From Pseudomonas sp. PSB18 (GTDB taxonomy: Bacteria > Pseudomonadota > Gammaproteobacteria > Pseudomonadales > Pseudomonadaceae): a stretch of DNA of 64,000 nt. The position numbers and the translations under genes were made by a program. The stretch covers positions 620,001 through 684,000 of the forward strand of contig NZ_NOIN01000001.1 in assembly GCF_014596565.1 (NCBI RefSeq), in the 5' to 3' direction. The notes under the pieces are model-generated. The model was not told the origin of the DNA, did not search any database, and saw nothing but the letters and a program-made list of their open reading frames with translations. Below, one piece after another: positions 25,000 through 34,065 of this stretch (the stretch's first letter is position 1; every line of letters begins with the position of its first letter).

Positions 25000-25995
25000 T
25001 CACACCCAGCGCAGACGACGAAACAGCCACCACTGTCCCAGGGCCACGCCGGCCATCAGCAGGCAGGCGATCAGGAAGCCGTAAGGGCTTTGGGAGAATG
25101 GAATACCGCCGACGTTGATGCCCAGCAGGCCCGTAAGAAAACTCATCGGCAGGAAGATCCCGGTGACGATGCCGAAGCGATACATCGTCCGGTTCATGCG
25201 CACGGAAAGGCGCCGATCCTCAGCCTCCAGCACAAGCCCCACGCGCTCCCGAGTCAATTCCAACTCTTCAAGATAACGGGTCAGGCTGTTGTTCAATTCA
25301 TTCCAGTAATCGCCGTCGTCCTCGACGAACCAGGGCAGTTTGATGCGCGACATCTGTCCGAAAATGTCCCGCTGCGGCGCCAGGAACCGCTTGAGTCCTG
25401 CGGCCCGGCGACGAATGTGCAAAATGGCATCGTGCTCGGGGGTATACCGTTCGTCGGCATCGAGCATTTCTTCTTCGCCATCGACGATTTCCGAGAGCTG
25501 GGAGACCAGGTCCTGGACTTTGTTGGTCAGGTACTGCGCCATATAAAGGATGAGTTCCGACGCGGTTTTCGGTCCCTTGCCTTCGGCCAGGTGCGCCAGC
25601 AGCTCATCCGTGGCGCGCAAAGGACGAAGACGCAGGGAAATCACGCGCTGGGCCGATGCGAAGATCCGCACCGAAACCATGTCTTCCGGCTCGGCGCCCG
25701 GATTGAGGTTGATGCCCCTGAGGAATAGCAGCAGCTCCGCTTCGGGCAAGGGCAACAGGCGCGGCCGGGTGTTTTCCTCGAGCAGCAGATCGCAGTTGAA
25801 CTCGCTCAGTCCACTGGATTTGCGCAACCAGGTATGGGTCTGCGGATGGCTGCGATCCCAATGCAGCCACAGGCTTTCGTGCGCCTGCAACTGCAGATCG
25901 TCAAGCTCGGTCCGGGCAATCGAACGCGCGCCACCCTTACCATCCAGCACCAGGGCATGCACCAGCCCCCACTGCGCGTTTTCTTCCTCGAACAT
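25000..25995 (-). CDS. cmaX: CmaX, CorA-family divalent-metal transporter (ZntB-like)
   Basis: A protein of 331 residues with a large cytoplasmic N-domain and two C-terminal membrane helices. Between them, the selectivity motif reads GIN (in 'LTGLLGINVGGIP') instead of the CorA GMN, a variation typical of ZntB-like zinc or cadmium transporters. It lies directly upstream of crfX in the conserved order cmaX-crfX-cmpX-sigX. The ATG at 25995 has AAGGG six bases upstream; the ATG at 26001 would touch that site. The transported metal is not known. Confidence 0.88.
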   Translation of the reverse strand: MFEEENAQWGLVHALVLDGKGGARSIARTELDDLQLQAHESLWLHWDRSHPQTHTWLRKSSGLSEFNCDLLLEENTRPRLLPLPEAELLLFLRGINLNPGAEPEDMVSVRIFASAQRVISLRLRPLRATDELLAHLAEGKGPKTASELILYMAQYLTNKVQDLVSQLSEIVDGEEEMLDADERYTPEHDAILHIRRRAAGLKRFLAPQRDIFGQMSRIKLPWFVEDDGDYWNELNNSLTRYLEELELTRERVGLVLEAEDRRLSVRMNRTMYRFGIVTGIFLPMSFLTGLLGINVGGIPFSQSPYGFLIACLLMAGVALGQWWLFRRLRWV

Positions 25996-26020
25996 CCTCA
26001 TCCCTTACGGCTTTGACGCT

Positions 26021-26512
26021 TCATTCAGGCATTTTCAGCGGGCTTGGCGAGACGATCACGCCGTTATTGTCCGCATAGACATATTCACCCGGACGAAACG
26101 TCACGCCGGCAAAGGTCACGGCCACATTGAGATCACCGATACCGCGCTTGTCGGTTTTCATGGGATGGCTGGCGAGAGCCTGGACACCGAGGTCGGTCTG
26201 GGCGATGACATCCACGTCGCGGATGCAGCCGTAGATCACCAACCCTTCCCAGCCGTTTTTCGCGGCTTTCTCGGCCAGCATGTCGCCCAACAGCGCCCGG
26301 CGCAGGGAGCCGCCGCCATCAACGACCAGTACCTTGCCGTTGCCCTTGAGTTCGACCTGCTCCTTGACCAGTGAGTTGTCCTCGAAGCACTTGATGGTCA
26401 CGATTTCACCGCCAAACGAATCGCGGCCGCCGAAATTGCTGAACATCGGTTCCAACACCTGCACAAGGTCCGGATAGGCATCGCACAGGTCGGGCGTGAG
26501 GTAATGGTTCAT
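26021..26512 (-). CDS. rraA: RraA family protein, regulator of RNase E activity
   Basis: A 163-residue protein beginning [15 protein letters not shown], with '[21 protein letters not shown]', '[24 protein letters not shown]' and '[10 protein letters not shown]', the conserved RraA surface. In E. coli RraA binds RNase E and slows its activity. The same fold includes 4-hydroxy-4-methyl-2-oxoglutarate aldolases, and the GCIRD signature with metal-binding Asp is compatible with aldolase activity, so either role may apply. Confidence 0.92.
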   Translation of the reverse strand: MNHYLTPDLCDAYPDLVQVLEPMFSNFGGRDSFGGEIVTIKCFEDNSLVKEQVELKGNGKVLVVDGGGSLRRALLGDMLAEKAAKNGWEGLVIYGCIRDVDVIAQTDLGVQALASHPMKTDKRGIGDLNVAVTFAGVTFRPGEYVYADNNGVIVSPSPLKMPE

Positions 26513-26626
26513 CGAACAACTCCTGAAAGGCTGGAACGTCAGACTGGATGAGCAACCGTTTGTGACCGAAACCGTTTAACGCGTCATATCTTAGCCGCAA
26601 GCCGACTGGAGCGAAATGCCCTCGCC

Positions 26627-27616
26627 TCAAACCGCCTCGGCGAGATCCGGCAGGGTTGCCGGCAACGGCATGCTCTGCTCCTCCAGCCAACGCGCCACCA
26701 GAGGCCAGACCTCGGCGTGCGCAGCCTTGCTGACCAGCATCTCGACATGACCGAAATCGTCACCAAAGCCGTGCTCCCGGCCCAGGCAGACAAACTGCTT
26801 GTGCTCGGCACCCATCTGTTCGAAGAGCTTGCGGCAAGCCCAGGTCGGGTCCTGGTGATCGCCGGCGGCGCTCACTGCCAGCACCGGCACTTGCACCTCG
26901 GCCAGGCCCGCCCACCAGTCCTTCTCGGCATCGCCGAAACGCCCGAACAAGCCGTACCAACGCATGCTCTCCAGGGCCAGACCGATGGGTTCGTCCTCCG
27001 GGCCGCGCTTGAGTCGGGAGCCGGACAACTGCGCAAAACGCTTGAGGATGAACCGTCCGCCCCACTCCACGGGTGGAATTTTCAGCGGCCAATAGGTGCG
27101 GCTGACCTGGGTGCCGAAAAACGCCGCCGATGCCACGGCCGGTTCGCCCAGATATTGGCCGCCCAAGGCTGCCGCCAGGGTGATGCCGCCCAGGGAATGG
27201 CCGATCCAGTGCGGCACCTGCCCGCTCTGCTCGCGAACAAAGGCACCGATGGCCGGCAAGTCGTAACGGGCATAGTCGGCGACGCGATTGTTGCGGTAGT
27301 CCTGGTTGCGCTGGGATAAGCCGTGACCGCGCATTTCGGGAATCCACACATCGAATCCCAGCCGCGTCAGATACGCCCCCAGACCCAGCCCCTTGGGCGA
27401 ATACCAGAAGCGCCGGTTGGAGAAGCTACCGTGCAACAGGATCACCGGGACGCCACGGATCTGGCCGGCGTCGGCCATGCCCAGGCGGGTGACAGCCAGT
27501 TCGACGCTGTAGTCCGGGCTGTTGCCGGGTTTCAACCGGTAGACGTCTTCGCTCAGATCGCCACGCCGCTCGGCGCTGATCAGGGCGACAGGAAAAAGGT
27601 TACTGCTGCTTTGCAT
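26627..27616 (-). CDS. Alpha/beta hydrolase, esterase/lipase-like
   Basis: A 329-residue hydrolase with the oxyanion-hole region 'VILLHGSFSNRRFW', 'WIPEMRGHGLS' and the nucleophile elbow GHSLGG; the acid and His are near 'AAGDHQDP' and 'EHGFGDDFGH'. No signal peptide is seen. It lies between rraA and ppsA in the order conserved with P. aeruginosa. The ATG at 27616 is chosen because the frame upstream has only a TTG start. The substrate is unknown. Confidence 0.85.
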   Translation of the reverse strand: MQSSSNLFPVALISAERRGDLSEDVYRLKPGNSPDYSVELAVTRLGMADAGQIRGVPVILLHGSFSNRRFWYSPKGLGLGAYLTRLGFDVWIPEMRGHGLSQRNQDYRNNRVADYARYDLPAIGAFVREQSGQVPHWIGHSLGGITLAAALGGQYLGEPAVASAAFFGTQVSRTYWPLKIPPVEWGGRFILKRFAQLSGSRLKRGPEDEPIGLALESMRWYGLFGRFGDAEKDWWAGLAEVQVPVLAVSAAGDHQDPTWACRKLFEQMGAEHKQFVCLGREHGFGDDFGHVEMLVSKAAHAEVWPLVARWLEEQSMPLPATLPDLAEAV

Positions 27617-27693
27617 AATGCTCTTGCACAAAAAAGGGCGGCTTCCATCAGGAGCCCGCCCTACTTCAATCAAAGGGGCTTAGCAACAAACTC

Positions 27694-27783
27694 CTGTGGG
27701 AGCGAGCCTGCTCGCGAATGCGATGGATCAGCCACATTGATGGCACTGACACACCGCTATCGCGAGCAGGCTCGCTCCCACAG
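27694..27783. repeat. REPIN (GTGGGAGCGAGCCTGCTCGCGA family)
   Basis: CTGTGGGAGCGAGCCTGCTC and its inverted copy (TATCGCGAGCAGGCTCGCTC...) surround a spacer of about 40 bases between the hydrolase gene and the end of ppsA. Confidence 0.9.
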
Positions 27784-27830
27784 ATTTGCAGCTCAACTCA
27801 TCGGCATTGCCGTTAGAGGCCCCTCTCCAC

Positions 27831-30206
27831 TCAGGCCGCGCCCTGGCCCTCGGCCAGGAAGAACCAGGTTTCCAGCACGGAGTCCGGGTTCAACGACACG
27901 CTTTCGATGCCCTGCTCCATCAGCCATTTGGCCAGGTCCGGATGGTCCGAAGGACCCTGGCCGCAGATGCCGATGTACTTGCCGGCCTTGTTGCAGGCGG
28001 CGATGGCATTGGCCAGCAGCTTCTTGACCGCCGGATTCCGCTCGTCGAACAGGTGCGCAATGATTCCGGAGTCACGGTCCAGGCCCAGGGTCAACTGGGT
28101 CAGGTCGTTGGAGCCGATGGAGAAGCCGTCGAAGAACTCGAGGAACTCTTCTGCCAGGATCGCGTTGGATGGCAGTTCGCACATCATGATCACCCGCAGG
28201 CCGTTCTCGCCACGGGCCAGACCGTTTTCCGCCAGCAGGTCGACCACCTGGCTCGCTTCGCCCAGGGTACGTACGAACGGCACCATGATCTCGACGTTGG
28301 TCAGGCCCATGTCATTGCGCACGCGCTTGAGGGCACGGCATTCGAGCTCGAAGCAATCACGGAACGTTTCGCTGATGTAGCGCGAAGCACCGCGGAAGCC
28401 CAGCATCGGGTTTTCTTCTTCCGGCTCGTAGAGCTTGCCGCCGATCAGGTTGGCATATTCGTTGGACTTGAAGTCCGACAGGCGCACGATGACCTTTTTC
28501 GGATAGAACGCCGCCGCCAGGGTGCTGATGCCTTCCACCAGTTTCTCGACATAGAAGCCGACCGGATCATCGTAGCCGGCGATGCGCTTGTCGACGCTGT
28601 CCTTGATCTCTGGCGGCAAGCCGCTGTAGTTCAGCAAAGCCTTGGGGTGCACGCCGATCATGCGGTTGATGATGAACTCCAGGCGAGCCAGGCCCACGCC
28701 GGCGTTCGGCAACTGCGCGAAGTCGAAGGCACGGTCCGGGTTGCCGACGTTCATCATGATCTTGAACGGCAGCTCCGGCATGGCGTCCACGGAGTTCTTC
28801 TTGATGTCGAAGCCCAGCTCGCCTTCGAAGATGTAGCCGGTATCGCCTTCGGCACAGGAAACGGTCACGCCCTGGCCGTCCTTGAGCAGTTGGGTGGCGT
28901 TGCCGCAACCCACCACCGCCGGGATCCCCAGTTCACGGGCGATGATCGCCGCGTGGCAGGTACGCCCGCCACGGTTGGTGACGATGGCGCTGGCGCGCTT
29001 CATTACCGGTTCCCAATCCGGGTCGGTCATGTCGGAGACCAGCACGTCGCCGGGCTGGACCTTGTCCATCTCCGAGACGTCCTTGATGATCCGCACCTTG
29101 CCGGCGCCGATGCGCTGGCCGATGGCACGGCCTTCCACCAGCACGGTGCCGGTTTCCTTGAGCAGGTAGCGCTCCATGACGTTGGCCTGGGTACGGCTCT
29201 TCACGGTTTCCGGACGGGCCTGCACGATGTACAGCTTGCCGTCGTCGCCGTCCTTGGCCCATTCGATGTCCATCGGGCACTTGTAATGCTGCTCGATGAT
29301 CATCGCCTGCTTGGCCAGCTCGCTGACTTCGGCGTCGGTAAGGCAGAAACGGGCGCGCTCGGCCTTGTCCACATCGACGGTTTTCACCGAACGACCGGCC
29401 TTGGCTTCGTCGCCATAGATCATCTTGATGGCCTTGCTGCCCAGGTTGCGGCGCAGGATGGCCGGGCGACCGGCTTGCAGCGTGCCTTTATGGACATAGA
29501 ACTCGTCCGGGTTGACCGCGCCTTGAACGACGGTTTCACCCAGGCCGTAGGCACCGGTGATGAACACCACGTCACGGAAGCCCGACTCGGTGTCGAGGGT
29601 GAACATCACGCCGGCGGTGCCGGTTTCGGAACGGACCATGCGCTGCACACCGGCGGACAGGGCGACCAGCTTGTGGTCGAAGCCCTGGTGCACCCGGTAG
29701 GAAATGGCCCGGTCGTTGAAAAGGGATGCGAAGACTTCCTTGGCGGCGCGGATGACGTTTTCCACGCCACGGATGTTCAGGAAGGTTTCCTGCTGGCCGG
29801 CAAAGGAAGCGTCCGGCAGGTCTTCGGCGGTGGCCGAGGAACGCACGGCGACAGCGATGTCGGGGTTGCCTTCGGACAGCTTGGCAAAAGCGGTGCGGAT
29901 TTCGCTGTTCAGTTGCTCGGGAAATTCGGCTTCCATGATCCACTGGCGGATCTGGGCGCCGGTCTTGGCCAGGGCGTTGACGTCATCGACGTCCAGGGCA
30001 TCGAGCGCATCGTGGATCTGCTGGTTCAGGCCGCTCAGTTCCAGGAAATCACGATAAGCCTGAGCCGTCGTGGCGAAGCCACCCGGCACCGAGACACCGG
30101 CACCGGCGAGGTTACTGATCATCTCGCCCAGGGATGCGTTCTTGCCCCCCACATGCTCCACATCATGGACGCCGAGCTTATCGAGGGAAACTACGTACTC
30201 TACCAA
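27831..30206 (-). CDS. ppsA: Phosphoenolpyruvate synthase
   Basis: A 791-residue enzyme converting pyruvate and ATP to phosphoenolpyruvate, AMP and phosphate for gluconeogenesis. An ATP-grasp N-domain ('[15 protein letters not shown]', '[25 protein letters not shown]') is followed by the phospho-histidine domain ('[23 protein letters not shown]') and a C-terminal PEP-binding barrel ('[18 protein letters not shown]'). The start is TTG at 30206, which gives the conserved N-terminus '[14 protein letters not shown]' and has GGAGAG six bases upstream; the longer frame is non-coding leader. It is divergent from ppsR. Confidence 0.96.
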   Translation of the reverse strand: MVEYVVSLDKLGVHDVEHVGGKNASLGEMISNLAGAGVSVPGGFATTAQAYRDFLELSGLNQQIHDALDALDVDDVNALAKTGAQIRQWIMEAEFPEQLNSEIRTAFAKLSEGNPDIAVAVRSSATAEDLPDASFAGQQETFLNIRGVENVIRAAKEVFASLFNDRAISYRVHQGFDHKLVALSAGVQRMVRSETGTAGVMFTLDTESGFRDVVFITGAYGLGETVVQGAVNPDEFYVHKGTLQAGRPAILRRNLGSKAIKMIYGDEAKAGRSVKTVDVDKAERARFCLTDAEVSELAKQAMIIEQHYKCPMDIEWAKDGDDGKLYIVQARPETVKSRTQANVMERYLLKETGTVLVEGRAIGQRIGAGKVRIIKDVSEMDKVQPGDVLVSDMTDPDWEPVMKRASAIVTNRGGRTCHAAIIARELGIPAVVGCGNATQLLKDGQGVTVSCAEGDTGYIFEGELGFDIKKNSVDAMPELPFKIMMNVGNPDRAFDFAQLPNAGVGLARLEFIINRMIGVHPKALLNYSGLPPEIKDSVDKRIAGYDDPVGFYVEKLVEGISTLAAAFYPKKVIVRLSDFKSNEYANLIGGKLYEPEEENPMLGFRGASRYISETFRDCFELECRALKRVRNDMGLTNVEIMVPFVRTLGEASQVVDLLAENGLARGENGLRVIMMCELPSNAILAEEFLEFFDGFSIGSNDLTQLTLGLDRDSGIIAHLFDERNPAVKKLLANAIAACNKAGKYIGICGQGPSDHPDLAKWLMEQGIESVSLNPDSVLETWFFLAEGQGAA

Positions 30207-30382
30207 GGTGATCTCTCCACTAACTGTGTTGGAAAAGCTCAAGGCACCGGCGACTCCTGGGGAGCGTTGGCCGGCGATATGGCCTGGACCTGGAAAATAA
30301 GTGAGAATGCTGGCCACTGGCGGCCAGCAAATCGCGCCTATCATATCCAAGAATCGTCACTAGCTTAAGGCCCAAGGCGCAA

Positions 30383-31201
30383 ATGAAACGATCTGCTTTC
30401 TTTATCTCCGATGGGACCGGCATCACCGCCGAAACCCTGGGCCAAAGCCTTTTGGCGCAATTCGAAAACATTACCTTCACCAAGCTGACACGTCCGTACA
30501 TCGACAGCGTCGACAAGGCGCGGGCCATGGTACAGCAAATCAATAAAGCCGCCGAAAACGACGGTTTTCGCCCGATCATCTTCGATACCATCGTCAATCA
30601 GGACATCCGTGAGATTCTCGCAACGTCCAATGGTTTCATGATCGACATTTTTTCTACCTTCCTGGCGCCCCTGGAGCAGGAGCTGAGCGAGCACTCTTCC
30701 TACTCGGTCGGCAAATCCCATTCCATCGGCCACAACTCCAACTACATGGAGCGGATCGAGGCGGTCAACTTCGCGCTGGATAACGATGACGGCGCCCGCA
30801 CGCATTATTACGATAAGGCCGACCTGATCCTAGTGGGGGTGTCGCGTTGTGGTAAGACACCGACGTGCCTGTACATGGCGATGCAGTTCGGCATCCGCGC
30901 GGCCAACTATCCGCTGACCGAAGAAGACATGGAGCGCCTGCAACTGCCCAGCGCCCTGCGCGCCCACCAGCACAAGCTGTTCGGCCTGACCATCGACCCG
31001 GATCGTCTCACCGCGATCCGCAACGAGCGCAAACCCAACAGTCGCTATTCGAGTTACGCACAGTGTGAATTCGAAGTGCGCGAGGTGGAAAACCTGTTCC
31101 GGCGGGAGAACATCCCCCACATCAACTCCACGCATTTTTCCGTGGAGGAGATTTCAGCGAAGATCCTGGTGGAGAAAGGGGTGGAGCGGCGGTTCAAGTA
31201 G
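30383..31201 (+). CDS. ppsR: PEP synthase regulatory protein (kinase/pyrophosphorylase, DUF299)
   Basis: A 272-residue bifunctional regulator that inactivates PpsA by ADP-dependent phosphorylation of an active-site threonine and reactivates it by phosphate-dependent removal. The P-loop GVSRCGKT is near residue 155, with the N-terminal '[22 protein letters not shown]' and C-terminal '[12 protein letters not shown]'. It is divergent from ppsA across a gap of about 175 bases that must hold both promoters. Confidence 0.95.
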   Translation: MKRSAFFISDGTGITAETLGQSLLAQFENITFTKLTRPYIDSVDKARAMVQQINKAAENDGFRPIIFDTIVNQDIREILATSNGFMIDIFSTFLAPLEQELSEHSSYSVGKSHSIGHNSNYMERIEAVNFALDNDDGARTHYYDKADLILVGVSRCGKTPTCLYMAMQFGIRAANYPLTEEDMERLQLPSALRAHQHKLFGLTIDPDRLTAIRNERKPNSRYSSYAQCEFEVREVENLFRRENIPHINSTHFSVEEISAKILVEKGVERRFK

Positions 31202-31222
31202 CCGCGGACACCCTACGGGCCC

Positions 31223-31245
31223 GTGGGAGCAAAGCTTGCTCCCAC
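31223..31245. repeat. Single REP hairpin (AAGCTT-core variant)
   Basis: GTGGGAGCAAAGCTTGCTCC followed by CAC is a near-perfect palindrome of the same variant as the 15201-15279 element, just after ppsR. Confidence 0.8.
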
Positions 31246-31304
31246 AGGTATGGGCTGACCAGCCTGCCTTGGGCATCCCGCACCCTGAACCAATGCTTCA
31301 ACCG

Positions 31305-31781
31305 TTAACCCAGTGACTTGTGCATCGCAATGGCCGTGACGCCGCCGATGGCAAACGCCTTGGCACTTTGCTCAAACCCCAGGCGGCGATAGAACCCGTG
31401 ACTGGTGCTTGTGCTGTTGAGACGCACCAAGGCGAGTCCGCGGCCATACAACCGCGCCTCGATGTCCTGCACCAGCGCCCGCCCGGCCCCGCGCCGAAAC
31501 CACTCCGGCTGCACGTAGCAGAACGCGATCCGACCGCTGACCGAGGCCATCGCGACGCCCACCGGCCGCCCATGCAGACGCGCCAGGGTCAGGCGCCACC
31601 GCGGGTCGGCCAACCAGGGGCGAATGCGCGCAGGGGTATTGTTGCGGGTCCAGGCGGCCACGATGCGCGGGTCGTTACGGTGTTCCGCGGCACAACCGAC
31701 ACGGATGGACCGCTCGGCGATCCGGCTGATGATGCCGGCATCGCCGGGCGCAGCGGTGCTGATTTCGATGAAAGTGTCCAT
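31305..31781 (-). CDS. GNAT family N-acetyltransferase
   Basis: A 158-residue protein (MDTFIEISTAAPGDAGII...). The acetyl-CoA binding motif A is visible ('FCYVQPEWFRRGAGRALVQDIEARLYGRG') and motif B-like 'HGFYRRLGFEQ' near the end. GAGGAAAA precedes the ATG at 31781 with good spacing. Substrate unknown. Confidence 0.88.
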   Translation of the reverse strand: MDTFIEISTAAPGDAGIISRIAERSIRVGCAAEHRNDPRIVAAWTRNNTPARIRPWLADPRWRLTLARLHGRPVGVAMASVSGRIAFCYVQPEWFRRGAGRALVQDIEARLYGRGLALVRLNSTSTSHGFYRRLGFEQSAKAFAIGGVTAIAMHKSLG

Positions 31782-31883
31782 GACGCTATTTTCCTCAGTC
31801 CTTGAGTCGAGCTGAAAAAAACATAGACCCGGATAAGCCGGATGCGCCAATAGCAATGGTTGCAGGAAGCTTCGAGCGGTCCG

Positions 31884-33212
31884 CTACCGAACCTGCGCCT
31901 GTACCGGCATCGTCAACTCCACCCGCAGCCCGTCAGGACGGCTATCGAAATGCAGGCTGCAACCACAACGCTGGACAATGGCCTGGACGATCGCCAAGCC
32001 CAAGCCGCAGCCGGTGCTCTGGCCGTTGCGCCAGAAGCGCTGGGTCAGATGCTGGATATCGTCGGCGGCAATGCCGGGGCCATGGTCGCGAACCTGGAAA
32101 CGCACCCGCTGGCCAACCATCTCCAGGCTCAGCTCCACCACGGTATCCTCCGGAGTATGACGCAAGGCGTTATCCAGCAGGTTGCGCAACGCGGCGATGG
32201 AAAGCACCGCCGGCATCTGCACCGGCGCATCGGAAACCCCAGGAGAGACCTGCAGCCTGATTCGCCCGGAATCGCCATTGGTCGCATCCTGAATCGCCAG
32301 CCGCGCGACCTGTTCGGCGTTGCACTGCACCCCATCGTCGAAGGACAGGCTGCCCTCTACCCGAGCCAGCAGCAGCAACTGCTCAAGCGTGCGATGCAGC
32401 CGGTCAGCGCCCTCCTCGGCCCGGGCCAGGGACTGGTCGCGCGCAACGCCTTCGGTCATGCGCGCCACTTGCAGGTGAGTCTTGATGGCCGTCAAGGGGC
32501 TGCGCAATTCATGGGCTGCATCGCCGGTCAGCCTGCGCTCGCGCTCGATGGTCTTGCCGATACGCTGGAACAGCTGATTCTGCGTCTCCAGCAGGGGGCG
32601 CAACTCGCTGGGCAACGGATGGATCTGCAAGGGTTCCAGGGAGTCGGCATTGCGGCGCATCAGCGCATCGCGCATACGATTGAGCGGCGCCAGACCCTGG
32701 CCGATGCCCAGCCACAGCAGGCACAGGCACCCGAGCAACGCCACGCCCACCGGCACCGAGGCCGCCAACAGAATCGACATATTGAGAGCTTCCCGCTCGA
32801 TCTGACGGTCGGCGGTGGTAATGCGCACATCGCCTCGGGCCAGGGTGAAACTGCGCCAGGGCGCGCCGTCGATCATCTGGTCGTGAAAACCCATTTTCTC
32901 GGCTTCCAGGACCTGTTCCGGAGTGCCGTGGCTGCGGGCCAGGATTTCGCCCCGCAAGGAGCTGACCTGACAGGCCATGCCACCGGGAATGCTCAACTGC
33001 TCGGCGCTGAAATGCGTGCCCTCGCCCTTGCTCGGCAGCGGCGGCAACTGCTCCAGCAGGCCGGCGACCATCCGCGCCGACGCCACCAGGCGCTGGTCGA
33101 GGGAAAACATCATCTGGTTGCGCAGATCGCTGAGCATCCACGCCGCCGCCAGGGCCCAGATCAGAATGAAGGCCGCGCCCAGGGTCAGGCTCAGGCGCAA
33201 TCGCAGGCTCAT
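31884..33212 (-). CDS. Sensor histidine kinase of the dsb-adjacent two-component system
   Basis: A 442-residue kinase: a first membrane segment (about 9-29), a periplasmic sensor of about 130 residues, a second segment (about 150-170), the H-box 'AAHELRSPLTAIK', and a C-terminal ATPase with N, G1 and G2 boxes ('LRNLLDNALRHTP', 'VRDHGPGI', 'GLGLAIVQAIV'). It is QseC/PmrB-like. The A of its ATG is also the last base of the response-regulator stop (TGATG), so expression is coupled. It is divergent from dsbD. In P. aeruginosa the equivalent pair (DsbRS) is reported to respond to copper and control the dsb genes; that is family knowledge, not visible here. Confidence 0.92.
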   Translation of the reverse strand: MSLRLRLSLTLGAAFILIWALAAAWMLSDLRNQMMFSLDQRLVASARMVAGLLEQLPPLPSKGEGTHFSAEQLSIPGGMACQVSSLRGEILARSHGTPEQVLEAEKMGFHDQMIDGAPWRSFTLARGDVRITTADRQIEREALNMSILLAASVPVGVALLGCLCLLWLGIGQGLAPLNRMRDALMRRNADSLEPLQIHPLPSELRPLLETQNQLFQRIGKTIERERRLTGDAAHELRSPLTAIKTHLQVARMTEGVARDQSLARAEEGADRLHRTLEQLLLLARVEGSLSFDDGVQCNAEQVARLAIQDATNGDSGRIRLQVSPGVSDAPVQMPAVLSIAALRNLLDNALRHTPEDTVVELSLEMVGQRVRFQVRDHGPGIAADDIQHLTQRFWRNGQSTGCGLGLAIVQAIVQRCGCSLHFDSRPDGLRVELTMPVQAQVR

Positions 33213-33892
33213 CACTTGGAAGGTTCTCCGCCATCGGCCTGTCCCAGGCGATAACCCAGCCCGCGTACCGTCTCGACAATCCCGTTGCCGAGCTTGCGCC
33301 GCAGGTGATGGATATGGACGTTGAGGGCGTTGCTTTCCAGTTCGTCGTTGAAGCCGTACACGCTGTCCTTGAGCTGCTCGGTGGACAACACCCGGCCACG
33401 GCTGTGCAACAGCGCCTGCAACAGTGACTGTTCACGCCTGGATAAATCCACCGGCTGGCCATCCAGGAGGGTTTCACGGCTGCTGGGATCGTAAGTCAGG
33501 CGACCATGTTCGATCAGGTTGACGCTACGACCCGCTACGCGGCGCAGCAAGGTGTGCAGGCGCGCCGCCAGCTCGCGCAGGTCGAAAGGCTTAAGCAGAT
33601 AGTCGTCAGCGCCGGCTTGCAGACCGTCGACCCGATCGGTCACCGAATCCCGCGCGGTGAGGATCAGCACCGGAATCTCCAGCCCTTGCTGGCGCAATTG
33701 CTTGAGCAGCTTAAGGCCGTCCTCATCGGGCAGCCCCAGGTCCAGCACCATGACATCGAACTCGGCCACGCCGATCATCGCCCGCGCCGCCGAGGCCGAA
33801 CCCACGTGCTCGACGGTCAGGCCCTGGGCCGTGAGACCGGCGACGATCCCGCTGGCGATCAGTTCATCGTCTTCGCACACCAGTACGCGCAT
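33212..33892 (-). CDS. OmpR-family response regulator of the dsb-adjacent system
   Basis: A 226-residue regulator. The receiver domain has the phosphoacceptor in 'VMVLDLGLPDEDG' (Asp51) and Lys in 'LLKPFDL'. The C-terminal winged helix is clear ('LSRREQSLLQALLHSRGRVLSTEQL...NVHIHHLRRKLG...VRGLGYRLG'). The ATG at 33892 opens with the receiver strand (MRVLVCEDDELIA). It is divergent from dsbD, about 170 bases away, a position that suggests it regulates the dsb operon. Confidence 0.93.
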   Translation of the reverse strand: MRVLVCEDDELIASGIVAGLTAQGLTVEHVGSASAARAMIGVAEFDVMVLDLGLPDEDGLKLLKQLRQQGLEIPVLILTARDSVTDRVDGLQAGADDYLLKPFDLRELAARLHTLLRRVAGRSVNLIEHGRLTYDPSSRETLLDGQPVDLSRREQSLLQALLHSRGRVLSTEQLKDSVYGFNDELESNALNVHIHHLRRKLGNGIVETVRGLGYRLGQADGGEPSK

Positions 33893-34065
33893 GGTAAGCC
33901 TCGTGGAAAAAGGTACATTAGGCCGCCGGCCGATTAAGCCGACATTATGCGACGAGTACGGCAAACATGGGCGATCATTGCGGCCACCGGCCCTCGCCGT
34001 TTAATCGACGGTTAATCGCCAACCGCCATCGTGCTTTCCACTTGCTTCGTTCTAAGGCTTTATCC

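Noticed and set aside
27786-30368. Plus-strand frame of about 860 codons opposite ppsA
   Set aside because: It is the antisense shadow of ppsA in GC-rich DNA, with no domain, no ribosome site and biased codon use explained by the real gene.
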